NCBI GenBank assembly: GCA_964517125.1
Contig: CAZFBD010000005.1
Coordinates: forward strand, 1-64,000
Source of the DNA: SHLQ01 sp964517125
GTDB taxonomy: Bacteria; Actinomycetota; Acidimicrobiia; Acidimicrobiales; SHLQ01
Length of the DNA: 64,000 nt
Direction: 5' to 3'
The translations under genes were made by a program, and so were the position numbers. The notes under the pieces are model-generated. The model made no database searches. It had not been told where the DNA came from and worked only from the letters and a program-made list of their open reading frames with translations. Of this stretch, positions 18,345 through 27,217 are shown in pieces; the first letter of the stretch is position 1, and each line of letters starts with the position of its first letter.

Positions 18345-19078
18345 CCGGCACCGAGATCGTCATCGTGCTGGTGGCGGCGGTGTTCTCTTCGCTGGTCAAG
18401 AGCGTCACTGGCACGGGCTATCCACTCGTACTCATTCCGGTGCTTGCACTCTTCGGTGATGTGGCCGACGCCGTCGTCCTCGTCGCTCTGCCGAATCTCT
18501 GGATGAACCTCTCGCTGATCTGGCAGGCGAGGCATTCGATCTCCGAGACCGTCGATCTCCATAGGTTTCTTGCCGCGTCGATCGTCGGCGGAGCCACCGG
18601 CGCGCTGTTGCTCCCGATTCTCCCGGATCGGATCCTGCGCCTCACACTTGTTCTTGTGATCGTGCTCTTTGTGGTGAACCGTGTGCGTTCTCCGCAATGG
18701 ACGATCGGTCCGGCCGCGGTGCGGCGCTGGGGACCTGCAGTGGGAGCGGTCTCGGGTGTCTTCCAGGGTGCTGCCGGAATCTCGGGCCCGCTGGTGATTC
18801 CCTGGTTTCTTGCCCAACGGTCTGCCCGCGAGGTCTACCTTGTGTCGGTTGGTGCGACCTTTGCGCTCTCGGGGGCGGCCCAGATTGCGGTGCTCGGGGT
18901 ACAAGGCCGGTTCACTGCAGACACGCTCATACTCGCCGCAGTTCTCATTCTCCTGGTGGTGGTGCTCTTTCCCGTCGGGGTTCGTCTGCGGGAGCGACTC
19001 GACGTGGAGACCTTCGAGCGGGTGGTGATTGGCTTGCTGATTCTGTCTGCGATCTCGCTACTCGTTCGAGCGATCTGA
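18341..19078 (+). CDS. TauE/SafE-family permease
   Basis: Probable membrane exporter of a sulfur-containing or organic anion, 245 aa with about 8 hydrophobic segments. The N-terminal AAVFSSLVKSVTGTGYPLVLIPVL and the internal repeat AVGAVSGVFQGAAGISGPLVIPWFL are the paired family motifs. GTG 18341 overlaps the LysR stop, so it is co-transcribed with that regulator. Members export sulfite or sulfoacetate or import other anions; the substrate here cannot be told. Confidence 0.85.
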   Translation: MTGTEIVIVLVAAVFSSLVKSVTGTGYPLVLIPVLALFGDVADAVVLVALPNLWMNLSLIWQARHSISETVDLHRFLAASIVGGATGALLLPILPDRILRLTLVLVIVLFVVNRVRSPQWTIGPAAVRRWGPAVGAVSGVFQGAAGISGPLVIPWFLAQRSAREVYLVSVGATFALSGAAQIAVLGVQGRFTADTLILAAVLILLVVVLFPVGVRLRERLDVETFERVVIGLLILSAISLLVRAI

Positions 19079-19087
19079 CACCAGGAC

Positions 19088-19093
19088 TAGAGT
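19088..19093 (+). promoter_or_regulatory. -10 box TAGAGT of a leaderless transcript
   Basis: TAGAGT ends exactly 6 nt before ATG 19100, and no SD precedes the ATG. TTCGAG at 19065-19070 could be the -35 with a 17-bp spacer. Confidence 0.5.
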
Positions 19094-19099
19094 CCGGGC

Positions 19100-19846
19100 A
19101 TGGCTCCAACAATGCTCATCACTGGTGGTTCCCGAGGGATTGGCGCTGCCACAGCGGTGCTTGCGGCCAAGGCGGGGTACAACCTGTGTCTCTCCTACCA
19201 GTCCAATGTCGGAGCGGCGGATCTGGTCAAGGCACGGTGTGAGTCGCACGGGTCCAAGGTTCTCACGGTCCGAGCGGATGTTGCGAACGAGAAGGACGTG
19301 TTGCACCTCTTCGAGCGTTGCGATGCCGCGGTTGGCGTCCCCAAGGTTCTGGTCAACAACGCCGGGATCCTGTCGACCCAGGGAACGCTTGTGGAGTTCT
19401 CGGCAGAACGTATTCAACGGATCATGGATGTGAACGTGGTGGGTGCGGTCCTGTGTGCCCGCGAAGCCGCACGACGCATGAGCACCGCTCGAGGAGGTTC
19501 GGGCGGGTCCATCGTCAACGTGTCCTCACTGGCTTCCAAGCTCGGCAGCCCGTTCGAGTACGTCGACTACGCGGCCTCGAAAGGCGCCGTCGATTCGCTC
19601 ACGATCGGCCTCGCCAAGGAACTTGGCGCCGAGGGCGTCAGGGTCAACGCCGTGCGGCCCGGCCTCATCAAGACCGACATCCATGCATCGGGAGGCGACC
19701 CCGGTCGGGTCGAGCGGCTCAAGGGCAACATCCCCCAGAACCGCGGCGGCACGGCCGACGAAGTGGCAGAGCTCATCATGTGGCTGGCGTCCGACAAGGC
19801 CAGCTACGTCAACGGCGCACTGGTCGATGTCGGCGGCGGCCGCTGA
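19100..19846 (+). CDS. Short-chain dehydrogenase/reductase (SDR, FabG-like)
   Basis: NAD(P)-dependent oxidoreductase, 248 aa, the classical SDR length. Cofactor motif TGGSRGIG (about 9-16), NNAG (about 90), catalytic Ser in VNVSSLAS, and YxxxK as YAASK (about 155-159), then RVNAVRPGLIKTDIH. C-terminal ASYVNGALVDVGGGR is typical of FabG and glucose-1-dehydrogenase-type members. No SD; the -10 box lies 6 nt upstream. It stands alone, followed by the tandem palindromes and a convergent gene, so the substrate is undetermined. Confidence 0.9.
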   Translation: MAPTMLITGGSRGIGAATAVLAAKAGYNLCLSYQSNVGAADLVKARCESHGSKVLTVRADVANEKDVLHLFERCDAAVGVPKVLVNNAGILSTQGTLVEFSAERIQRIMDVNVVGAVLCAREAARRMSTARGGSGGSIVNVSSLASKLGSPFEYVDYAASKGAVDSLTIGLAKELGAEGVRVNAVRPGLIKTDIHASGGDPGRVERLKGNIPQNRGGTADEVAELIMWLASDKASYVNGALVDVGGGR

Positions 19847-19871
19847 CCCACCGCACCGTCTCCCTCGCTTC

Positions 19872-19980
19872 GGAATCTGTGGACGCTGGTGACCGGATAG
19901 CGACCACCACGGTCCACAGAACGGCGAGTACAGAATCTGTGGACGCTGGTGACCGCAGGGCGACCACCTCTGACCACAGA
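19872..19980. repeat. Two tandem palindromic units with a 60-bp period
   Basis: Copies at 19872-19920 and 19932-19980 share GGACGCTGGTGACCG and GCGACCACC segments, and each is bounded by TCTGTGG and CCACAGA, giving long hairpins. They fill the convergent gap between the SDR and the quinone-oxidoreductase-like gene. A 13-nt piece, TGACCACAGATTT, recurs at 24577-24589 after pyc. They may act as bidirectional terminators or be mobile palindromic repeats. Confidence 0.7.
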
Positions 19981-20014
19981 TTTTGAAGTCGAGGGTTCTG
20001 TGTGAGGCGGAGGC

Positions 20015-20986
20015 TCAGGGGGTGAGCAGGATCTTGCCGGTGCTGCGCCGCTCTTCGAGATGACGGTGGGCCTCGTCGGCGTCGTCGAGTCCGTACATGG
20101 TGTCGATCCGAACCTCGATCGAACCGTCGGCGACCATGCCCAGTACCGCTCCTGCACGGGCGAGGAGTTCCTCACGAGTGCTCACGTAGTGGAAGAGTGT
20201 CGGGCGAGTGAGGAACAACGAACCGCCGGCGCTGAGTGCCAACGGAGAGACTGGCGCCACCGGCCCAGACGCGTTGCCGAATGTGGCCATCAGCCCCCGA
20301 AGCCGCAAGAGGCCCAGGCTGTCATGGAACACGGCTGCGCCGACGCCGTCGTAGACGACATCGAGGGGCTTCTCGACTCGGCTGATCCGCCGGATCTCGT
20401 CGGCGAAGTCCACCTCGCGGTACAAGATGGTGTGGTCAGCGCCGGCGGAGCGGGCGAGCTCTGCCTTCTCCTCGTTGCCGACCGTGCCCCATACGGTTGC
20501 GCCGGCGTTCTTTGCCATCTGTACGAGCAGTCGTCCGGTGCCGCCCGCGGCTGCGTGAATGAGGCACTGGTCGCCGGGGCCGAGCGGGTAGGTGTCGTGG
20601 GCGAGGTAGTGCGCAGTCATGCCCTGCAGCAGCACGGCAGCCGCAGTCTCGAGTGTCACGTCATCGGGAACCGGGATGGCAACCCGTTCGGAGACGATCC
20701 GGAACTCGGCGTAGCTGCCGCCTCCCTCGCTTGCGGCCACTCGGTCGCCGACGGCGAACTCGGTGACGCCGGCCCCGACCTCGACGACCGTGCCGGCGCA
20801 CTCGAGGCCGGGGGTGAATGGCATGTCCATGGGATAGAGGCCGCCGCGCTGGTACGTGTCGATGAAGTTCACACCTGCAGCTGCGACCTGCACCAGCATC
20901 TCGCCGTCTGAGGGCGACGGCCGTTCGATGTCGGACAGGGTGAGGACCTCGGGCCCTCCGGTGCTGGTGATGTGTATTGCGCGCAT
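20015..20986 (-). CDS. Zinc-independent quinone oxidoreductase-like protein (MDR superfamily)
   Basis: NADPH-dependent reductase of the medium-chain dehydrogenase/reductase family, 323 aa. Start MRAIHITSTGGPEVLTL, then ALL motifs AAGVNFIDTYQRGGLYPMDMPFTPGLECAGTV and the nucleotide-binding segment CLIHAAAGGTGRLLVQMAKNAGA. The zinc-binding residues of alcohol dehydrogenases are absent, as in quinone oxidoreductases. A longer frame to 21022 exists, but homologues begin at the MRAI methionine. Divergent from pyruvate carboxylase. AAGACT lies 6 nt before the start, possibly a weak leaderless -10. Confidence 0.88.
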   Translation of the reverse strand: MRAIHITSTGGPEVLTLSDIERPSPSDGEMLVQVAAAGVNFIDTYQRGGLYPMDMPFTPGLECAGTVVEVGAGVTEFAVGDRVAASEGGGSYAEFRIVSERVAIPVPDDVTLETAAAVLLQGMTAHYLAHDTYPLGPGDQCLIHAAAGGTGRLLVQMAKNAGATVWGTVGNEEKAELARSAGADHTILYREVDFADEIRRISRVEKPLDVVYDGVGAAVFHDSLGLLRLRGLMATFGNASGPVAPVSPLALSAGGSLFLTRPTLFHYVSTREELLARAGAVLGMVADGSIEVRIDTMYGLDDADEAHRHLEERRSTGKILLTP

Positions 20987-21164
20987 GACCGAAGTCTTGC
21001 CGTCAGGGAGTTGTCGTGCCACCCGTCCGGCGCCGCGCTTGCCGACAGGGGTGCGCCGTTCGTCCGCCCTTTGTCGCAGCTCACGACGACGACTCAGCCG
21101 GTTGGGTTAGGTTGCCGATTGGAATGGAATCGTCGGGGGGATGTCGACGATGCAGGAGGACGGC

Positions 21165-24100
21165 ATGCAGAAGGTACTGGTAGCGAACCGCGGCGAGATT
21201 GCGATTCGGGCGTTTCGGGCGGCCACACAGCTCGGCATTCAGACCGTCGCAATCCATACCTGGGAGGACCAGGCCGCACTGCATCGCATCAAGGCCGACG
21301 AGTCTTACGAGATCGGTGAGCGCGGCCACCCCGTGCGGGCCTACCTGGACCATGACCTCATCGTTGCCACCGCACTGCGGGCCGGCGCCGACGCCATCTA
21401 CCCCGGCTACGGCTTCCTCTCTGAAAGTCCCGACCTGGCCGAGGCGTGTGCTGCGGCCGGCATCACCTTCGTTGGCCCCAGCGCCAACGTGCTCGAACTG
21501 ACCGGCAACAAGATGCGGGCGCGAGCCGCCGCCGAAGCAGCGAATCTTCCCGTGCTCCAACAGTCGCCGCCGATCGAAGACCCCAACGACGCCGTCGCGT
21601 TTGCCGACGACATCGGCTTCCCCATCTTTGTGAAGGCCGCAGCCGGTGGTGGCGGTCGTGGCCTCCGCCGCATCGGGGACCCCGCCGACCTGGTCGAAGC
21701 GGTGGATGCCGCTCGCCGCGAGGGTGAGAGCGCGTTCGGCGACCCGACCGTGTTCCTCGAGGAGGCGATGACCGACGTTCGCCACATCGAAGCCCAGGTG
21801 TTGGCCGACGCTGCCGGCAACGTCGTGCACCTCTTCGAACGAGACTGCTCTGTGCAGCGTCGATTCCAGAAGGTGGTCGAGCTGGCTCCGGCACCGAACC
21901 TGGACGCCGACCTGCGCGACGAGCTGCTCGACGATGCGGTCCGGTTCGCCCAGTCGATCGACTACTGCAATGCGGGCACCGTCGAGTTCCTCGTCGATGC
22001 AAAGGGTCGCCACGTCTTCATCGAGATGAACCCACGCATCCAGGTGGAACACACCGTGACCGAGGAGGTCACCGACATCGACCTGGTCGAGTCGCAGCTG
22101 CGCATCGCGGGGGGCGCCACCCTTCCGGAGCTCGGCATCGAGCAGGACACGATCCGGCTGCGCGGCTTCGCCATGCAATGCCGGGTCACCGCGGAGGACC
22201 CGGCCAACGACTTCCGCCCCGATACGGGCCGCATCGTTGCGTACCGCCCAGCTGGTGGCGCTGGCGTTCGCCTGGACGGTGGCGGCGGCTATCAGGGCGC
22301 AGAGATCACCCCGTTCTTCGACTCGCTGATCGAAAAGGTCACGTGCCGGGGCAACGACTTCGAGACCGTGATCCGCCGAGCGCAGCGGGCGTTGGCCGAA
22401 TTCCGCATCCGCGGCGTGTCGACCAACCTTCCGTTCCTGCGAGCCATCCTGCAGGACGAGCAGTTCATCTCCGGTTCGGTCACCACGAACTTCATCGACG
22501 AACGCCCCGAGCTCACCTCGGCCGCCGTTGGCGCCGACCGCGCGACCCGTCTTCTGCGCTACCTGGCCGACGTCACGGTCAACCAGCCGCACGGTGTGGC
22601 CCCCACCCGAGTGGATCCATCCACCAAGCTCGACCCCCGGCCCGAGGTGGAACCGCCCGCCGGATCGCGGCAGCGACTTCTCGAGCTCGGTCCGGAGAAG
22701 TTTGCCGCAGAGCTGCGGGCCTCCAACACCGTCGGAGTCACCGACACGACGCTGCGCGATGCCCACCAGTCCATCCTTGCGACACGGGTGCGCACGATCG
22801 ACCTCGTCGCCGGTGCCCGCCAGATCGCCCACACCATGCCCGAGCTGCTGAGCCTGGAGTGCTGGGGTGGAGCAACGTTCGACGTGGCGCTGCGGTTCCT
22901 GCACGAGGATCCGTGGGAACGACTGGAACGCCTCCGGGAAGCGGCGCCCAACGTGTGCACCCAGATGCTCCTGCGTGGCCGGAACACGGTTGGCTACTCG
23001 CCCTACCCCGACACGGTGGCCAAGTCCTTCGTGGCCGAAGCGGCCGAGTCCGGCATGGACATCTTCCGCGTGTTCGATGCGTTCAATGACATCGACCAGA
23101 TGCGACCTGCCATCGAGGCCGTCCTCGAAGCTGGCGCCGTTGCCGAAGGAACCATCTGCTACTCGGGCAACCTGGCCGACCCGAACGAGTCGCTGTACAC
23201 GCTCGACTACTACCTCGGTGTTGCCGAGACGTTGGTCGACGCCGGCGTGCACATCCTGTGCATCAAAGACATGGCCGGACTGCTCCGAGCGAGTGTCGCC
23301 CGCACGCTCGTGACCGCGCTCCGGGAACGGTTCGACCAGCCGGTGCAGTTGCACACGCACGACACGTCCGGCGGCCAGCTGGCCACCTACGTCGCTGCCA
23401 TCGGTGCCGGGGTCGACGCGGTCGATGCCGCCGCACCACCCCTGTCGGGCATGACCTCGCAGCCGTCCATCGCCGCTGTGGTGTCCATGACCGACGACAG
23501 CGAGCGGGAGACCGGTTTGAGCCTGGACGCCATCGGCGATCTGGAGCCGTACTGGGAAGCGGTCCGTCGTGTCTACAAGCCGTTCGAGGCCGGTCTGCAG
23601 TCGCCCACGGGCACCGTCTACCGCCACGAGATTCCCGGCGGGCAGCTGTCCAACCTGCGTTCACAGGCCACTGCGCTCGGCCTGGGAGATCGATTCGAAG
23701 AGGTCGAGAACCTGTACGCGGCCTGCAACCAGCTCCTGGGCCGCCCGATCAAGGTGACGCCGTCGTCGAAGGTGGTCGGCGACCTCGCCCTGCACCTCGT
23801 CGCTTCGGGCGTGACCCCGGACCAGTTGCTGAACGATCCGGCCAGCGTCGATCTGCCGGACAGTGTTGTTGGCTTCCTGCATGGCGAGCTCGGCACCCCA
23901 CCCGGCGGCTTCCCCGAACCCTTCCGGTCGAAGGCGGTCGAGGGTCGGGCCTGGGAACCCCACACCGAGGACCTTGCTCCAGCGGACGAGGCCGGTCTTG
24001 AAGAAGATCGCAGAGCCACGCTGAACCGGCTGCTCTTCCCGATCCCTTCGGCTGCGCGGTTGGAGCAGCGGGACCGCCATGGCGACCTCTCCGTTCTTCC

Positions 24101-24578
24101 ATCGACGCTCTTCTGGTACGGCGTGGACCCCCGCGATGACGATGCCTCGATCGGCCTTGGCCGAGGCGTGCGCCTGCTCGTGGGTGTGGAGGCCATCGGT
24201 GAGGCCGACGACGAAGGCATGCGTTCGGTCATGTTCCGGGTCAATGGACAGGGCCGCCCCATCGAGACCCGTGATCGTTCGGTGGCCAGCGACCGGCCCG
24301 AGGCCGAACGTGTCGATCCGACCCGACCCGGCCACGTCGGTGCACCGTTCCGCGGTGTGGTCAACGTGTCGGTTGCAGTCGGCGACGAGATTGCCGCCGG
24401 CGACACAGTGGCCATCATCGAGGCCATGAAAATGGAGTCGTCGATCTCGGCGCCCATCGACGGCACGGTCGAGCGCATCGCCAGCGTCGCCGGAGCGTCA
24501 CTCGAAGGCGGCGACCTGATCCTGGAGATTCGCCCCAGCGGATTGTCCGGCAGCCCCGAAACCGATATCGGCAACTGA
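21165..24578 (+). CDS. pyc: Pyruvate carboxylase
   Basis: Biotin-dependent carboxylation of pyruvate to oxaloacetate (anaplerosis), single-chain form of 1137 aa. Biotin carboxylase domain at about 1-450 (VLVANRGEIAIRAFRA, AAAGGGGRGLRR, HVFIEMNPRIQVEHTVTEEVT), carboxyltransferase domain at about 515-800 (VTDTTLRDAHQS, MDIFRVFDAFND, QLHTHDTSGGQ) and biotin carrier domain at the end with EAMKMES, biotinyl Lys1089. ATG 21165 is preferred over ATG 21141 because AGGAGG lies 5 nt before it. Divergent from the quinone-oxidoreductase-like gene. All expected domains are present. Confidence 0.95.
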   Translation: MQKVLVANRGEIAIRAFRAATQLGIQTVAIHTWEDQAALHRIKADESYEIGERGHPVRAYLDHDLIVATALRAGADAIYPGYGFLSESPDLAEACAAAGITFVGPSANVLELTGNKMRARAAAEAANLPVLQQSPPIEDPNDAVAFADDIGFPIFVKAAAGGGGRGLRRIGDPADLVEAVDAARREGESAFGDPTVFLEEAMTDVRHIEAQVLADAAGNVVHLFERDCSVQRRFQKVVELAPAPNLDADLRDELLDDAVRFAQSIDYCNAGTVEFLVDAKGRHVFIEMNPRIQVEHTVTEEVTDIDLVESQLRIAGGATLPELGIEQDTIRLRGFAMQCRVTAEDPANDFRPDTGRIVAYRPAGGAGVRLDGGGGYQGAEITPFFDSLIEKVTCRGNDFETVIRRAQRALAEFRIRGVSTNLPFLRAILQDEQFISGSVTTNFIDERPELTSAAVGADRATRLLRYLADVTVNQPHGVAPTRVDPSTKLDPRPEVEPPAGSRQRLLELGPEKFAAELRASNTVGVTDTTLRDAHQSILATRVRTIDLVAGARQIAHTMPELLSLECWGGATFDVALRFLHEDPWERLERLREAAPNVCTQMLLRGRNTVGYSPYPDTVAKSFVAEAAESGMDIFRVFDAFNDIDQMRPAIEAVLEAGAVAEGTICYSGNLADPNESLYTLDYYLGVAETLVDAGVHILCIKDMAGLLRASVARTLVTALRERFDQPVQLHTHDTSGGQLATYVAAIGAGVDAVDAAAPPLSGMTSQPSIAAVVSMTDDSERETGLSLDAIGDLEPYWEAVRRVYKPFEAGLQSPTGTVYRHEIPGGQLSNLRSQATALGLGDRFEEVENLYAACNQLLGRPIKVTPSSKVVGDLALHLVASGVTPDQLLNDPASVDLPDSVVGFLHGELGTPPGGFPEPFRSKAVEGRAWEPHTEDLAPADEAGLEEDRRATLNRLLFPIPSAARLEQRDRHGDLSVLPSTLFWYGVDPRDDDASIGLGRGVRLLVGVEAIGEADDEGMRSVMFRVNGQGRPIETRDRSVASDRPEAERVDPTRPGHVGAPFRGVVNVSVAVGDEIAAGDTVAIIEAMKMESSISAPIDGTVERIASVAGASLEGGDLILEIRPSGLSGSPETDIGN

Positions 24579-24608
24579 CCACAGATTTCGTGTTGTGGGG
24601 GAGTGCGC

Positions 24609-24614
24609 AATACT
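24609..24614 (+). promoter_or_regulatory. -10 box AATACT of a leaderless transcript
   Basis: Ends exactly 6 nt before ATG 24621; the GGGGA between them is too close to serve as an SD. Confidence 0.4.
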
Positions 24615-24620
24615 CGGGGA

Positions 24621-25778
24621 ATGTTTGACGATCTGGAAACCAGCGTCCTGGCGAAGAAGTTGAGCGTGAAGTGGTCGCGGGACCCCGACGACGTGCTGGC
24701 CGCATGGGTGGCCGACATGGACTTCCCGATTGCGCCGCCGATCAAGCGGGCGATGCAGAACGTGCTCGACATCGACGATCTCGGCTACCCCGGGTATGAC
24801 CTGCGCGATGCGGTTCGGCAGGCATTCGTCGACCGCATGGCGGCCAGGTTCGACTGGCACATCGACCTCGAAGACACCTGGTTGCTCACGACCGTGGTGC
24901 AGGGACTGCACTTCGCACTGACGATCGGCTCGAAGCCAGGCGACGGTGTGGTGGTGCAGATGCCGATCTACACCCCGTTCCTGAAGGCGATCGATCAGTT
25001 GGGTCGGCGTCGCATCGAGGCACCGCTTGGTCGGGATGGTGATCGGTATGTCGTCGACGCAGAGATCCTCGAGGCCGCGATCGATGAGACGACCACCGTG
25101 CTCATGCTCTGCAACCCGCACAACCCGACCGGTCGGGTCTTCACCATCGACGAACTCACCGCAATTGCCGACGTCGCTGAGCGCCACAACCTGTTGGTGA
25201 TCGCCGACGAGATTCATCAGGACCTTCTGCACGACGGAAACGTGCACGAGGTGTTCGCTCGGGTTGCGCCGAACGTCGCCGCCCGAACCATCACGCTCAC
25301 TGCGGCCAGCAAATCCTTCAACCTGGCGGGCAACCGATGTGCGCTGGTGCACTTCGGCTCGCCGGAACTGCGGGGGAAGCTCGAAACGATGACGCACCGG
25401 ATGGTGGGGGAGGTGTCGATCATGGGTCACCTGGCGACGCTCGCTGCCTGGACCGACCCGGAGAGCCAGGTGTGGTTCGACGAGATGCTTGCGTACGTGG
25501 ACGGCAACCGTCGGTTCTTCGCTGAGGCGCTTGCGGAACAGATTCCCCAGAGCCGCCACGCCATGCCGGAGGCGACCTACCTGTCCTGGGTGGATCTGTC
25601 CGCCTGCGGGCTGGGGGACAACCCGGCCGAAGTACTGCTGGAACGTGGACGGCTCGCCCTCGGTATTGGACCGGAGTACGGGGATCAGGGCACGGGGTTC
25701 GTCCGCATGAACCTGGCCACGTCCCGCCACATCGTGGCGGAGGCGGTCGATCGTATTGCGGGATGTATCGACACCTGA
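24621..25778 (+). CDS. MalY/PatB-type cystathionine beta-lyase or aminotransferase
   Basis: PLP-dependent fold-type I enzyme, 385 aa. The diagnostic N-terminal stretch is LAAWVADMDFPIAPPIKRAM. CNPHNPTGRV and DEIHQDLLHDG follow, and the PLP lysine is in TLTAASKSFNLAGNR. The C-terminal arginine lies in FVRMNLATSR. MalY/PatB proteins cleave cystathionine to homocysteine in the methionine pathway, which would complement cbs/metB elsewhere in the window; aminotransferase activity cannot be excluded. ATG 24621 is preferred to GTG 24603. It stands alone. Confidence 0.88.
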   Translation: MFDDLETSVLAKKLSVKWSRDPDDVLAAWVADMDFPIAPPIKRAMQNVLDIDDLGYPGYDLRDAVRQAFVDRMAARFDWHIDLEDTWLLTTVVQGLHFALTIGSKPGDGVVVQMPIYTPFLKAIDQLGRRRIEAPLGRDGDRYVVDAEILEAAIDETTTVLMLCNPHNPTGRVFTIDELTAIADVAERHNLLVIADEIHQDLLHDGNVHEVFARVAPNVAARTITLTAASKSFNLAGNRCALVHFGSPELRGKLETMTHRMVGEVSIMGHLATLAAWTDPESQVWFDEMLAYVDGNRRFFAEALAEQIPQSRHAMPEATYLSWVDLSACGLGDNPAEVLLERGRLALGIGPEYGDQGTGFVRMNLATSRHIVAEAVDRIAGCIDT

Positions 25779-25834
25779 GCCCCGCCTGCTCGACCAGGTG
25801 AATGGCTCCGCTGAACGTGGGCTGGACGGCCCGG

Positions 25835-25863
25835 TTGACAAGCGTTGAGCAAGTGCTTAAATT
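25835..25863 (+). promoter_or_regulatory. Leaderless promoter: TTGACA, 17 bp, TAAATT
   Basis: Perfect -35 TTGACA (25835-25840) and -10 TAAATT (25858-25863) with a 17-bp spacer; the -10 ends 6 nt before ATG 25870, so the transcript should start at or next to the start codon. Two operator-like palindromes overlap it. Confidence 0.65.
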
Positions 25864-25877
25864 GAGCATATGCTCAA
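25845..25877. promoter_or_regulatory. Twin operators TTGAGCA-N2-TGCTYAA
   Basis: TTGAGCAAGTGCTTAA (25845-25860, one mismatch) and the perfect palindrome TTGAGCATATGCTCAA (25862-25877) lie in tandem, 17 bp apart. The first covers the spacer and -10, the second covers the start codon. This layout is that of a repressor site. The binding protein is not known. Confidence 0.65.
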
Positions 25878-26289
25878 CACAATGGATTCCGCACCCGTAA
25901 CGATCGCCACACCGCCGGGGCCAACCGCTGGTGCCGGGGCAGCTGCCGGCGCCAGAGCGGTCGCGCTTGTCGCAGCCGCCCTCAGTGCCCTCGCCATGCT
26001 CGTCATGAGCGGGTTTGTACTGTCCGCTGGCGAGGCGGCTGCAAGCCTGATCCTGCCGTTCTACATCGGGATTGTCGCATTTGCGGTTCTGCTCGTTGCG
26101 TTGCCGGTTGCCTCGGTGCTCGGCGCAGTCCTGGCCCGATGCAACGCGGTTGCCGCAGCACTTGTGGTTGCGCCGCTCGCAGGATTCCTCGTGCCGTTCG
26201 GGTTGTTCCAGGACCCTGCATTTGCCGTCGGGTGCGGGGCGATCTCGGTACTCGTCGGCATCATCTTCGCGACCGACGGCTGCTTCTGA
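25870..26289 (+). CDS. Small membrane protein of unknown function
   Basis: 139 aa with about four hydrophobic segments (residues 30-48, 55-75, 78-97, 100-135) after a Pro/Ala/Gly-rich start. I recognise no family. The start codon lies in the second half of a perfect operator palindrome and the gene seems to be read from a leaderless promoter, so it is probably tightly regulated. It is the only gene of its transcript; a terminator follows. Confidence 0.7.
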   Translation: MLNTMDSAPVTIATPPGPTAGAGAAAGARAVALVAAALSALAMLVMSGFVLSAGEAAASLILPFYIGIVAFAVLLVALPVASVLGAVLARCNAVAAALVVAPLAGFLVPFGLFQDPAFAVGCGAISVLVGIIFATDGCF

Positions 26290-26330
26290 TCTTGAGAGTG
26301 CCCGCAGTTCTTGGGGCCGCCGTGCACGCA

Positions 26331-26361
26331 GAAACGCCCGGCCATCACAGCCGGGCGTTTC
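26331..26361. terminator. Bidirectional terminator
   Basis: Perfect 12-bp stem GAAACGCCCGGC/GCCGGGCGTTTC with loop CATCACA, in the 111-bp gap between the convergent membrane protein and Bax-inhibitor-like genes. Confidence 0.8.
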
Positions 26362-26400
26362 GTCGATTCGTCTCGTTGCTGTGGCCCGAAGGCCCAGGCG

Positions 26401-27111
26401 CTAGTCCCGGCTCATCACCAGGCGAAGCACGTACCAGAACATGGTCATCAGCGAGCTGAAGAGCGCAATGGCAGCGGACACGTGAGCCTGCACCGGGTAG
26501 CGGCGCACGACGCTCTGCGTCTGGTAGAGGATCGAGGCGCCGGAAACACCGATCATGGCGACCGAGAACCAGGTGCCGAGACCGAAGCCGAAGATCACGC
26601 CGCCGACGATGGCGAGGAGGGCGAGGCCCATACCCCACATGATCAGCGGGCGCAGGAACGAGAGGTCCTTGCGGGTGAACAGGCCAATGCCGGTGAGAAT
26701 GGCGAAGCCGATTCCGGTGATGACCGCAGCCTCAACCACGGTTGCGCCACCGCCACCACGGTTGAAGACCAGGGACAGGAACGGCGCAAAGATGAGCGCC
26801 TGACCGAAGGCCGAACCAAACAGGCCGATGTATTGGCGGGGTGGGTTGACGAGGTCTGCGGCTGCGTTTGCCGAGAACATCTGAATGACCATGACGCCGC
26901 CCATGAGGAGCAGCCAGGTGGCACCGGAGCTCCCTCCGAAGAAGAACTCTTCCATTCGCCCGGCAATGCCGGTGGCGAACAGCAGGACTTCGAAGGCGAA
27001 GAACGCAGCGAGTGCTGCGGCGACGTGCTTGTAGACGTTGACGACGAACGTTGCTCGATCGACCTCGGGGAGGTTGATGACCGGCGTGTTCAAGGTCTCA
27101 TATGAACTCAC
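26401..27111 (-). CDS. Bax inhibitor-1/YccA-like membrane protein
   Basis: 236 aa with about seven hydrophobic segments. The order of motifs fits the TMBIM/BI-1 family: VNVYKHVAAALAAFFAFEVLLF, then FGSAFGQALIFAPFL, GIGFAILTGIGLFTRKDLSFLRP and a C-terminal Asp/Arg-rich end (FWYVLRLVMSRD). Bacterial members are calcium-leak channels or stress-tolerance proteins of uncertain role. GTG 27111 is preferred to the frame opening at 27141 because AAAGGA lies 8 nt before it. Convergent with the small membrane protein. Confidence 0.85.
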   Translation of the reverse strand: MSSYETLNTPVINLPEVDRATFVVNVYKHVAAALAAFFAFEVLLFATGIAGRMEEFFFGGSSGATWLLLMGGVMVIQMFSANAAADLVNPPRQYIGLFGSAFGQALIFAPFLSLVFNRGGGGATVVEAAVITGIGFAILTGIGLFTRKDLSFLRPLIMWGMGLALLAIVGGVIFGFGLGTWFSVAMIGVSGASILYQTQSVVRRYPVQAHVSAAIALFSSLMTMFWYVLRLVMSRD

Positions 27112-27217
27112 GATGTGGTTCCTTTCTGGCGGACACCCCAATGCTATCGCATGGGTTTGCGTTGCTTCTTCCCTGAATGAACGCCGATTCGGTCAGATTT
27201 CATCCAGACTTGAAGGA

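Noticed and set aside
21081..23627. 848-codon open frame on the minus strand over pyc
   Set aside because: Shadow of a high-GC gene: no domain, no SD, and the plus-strand frame encodes a complete pyruvate carboxylase.
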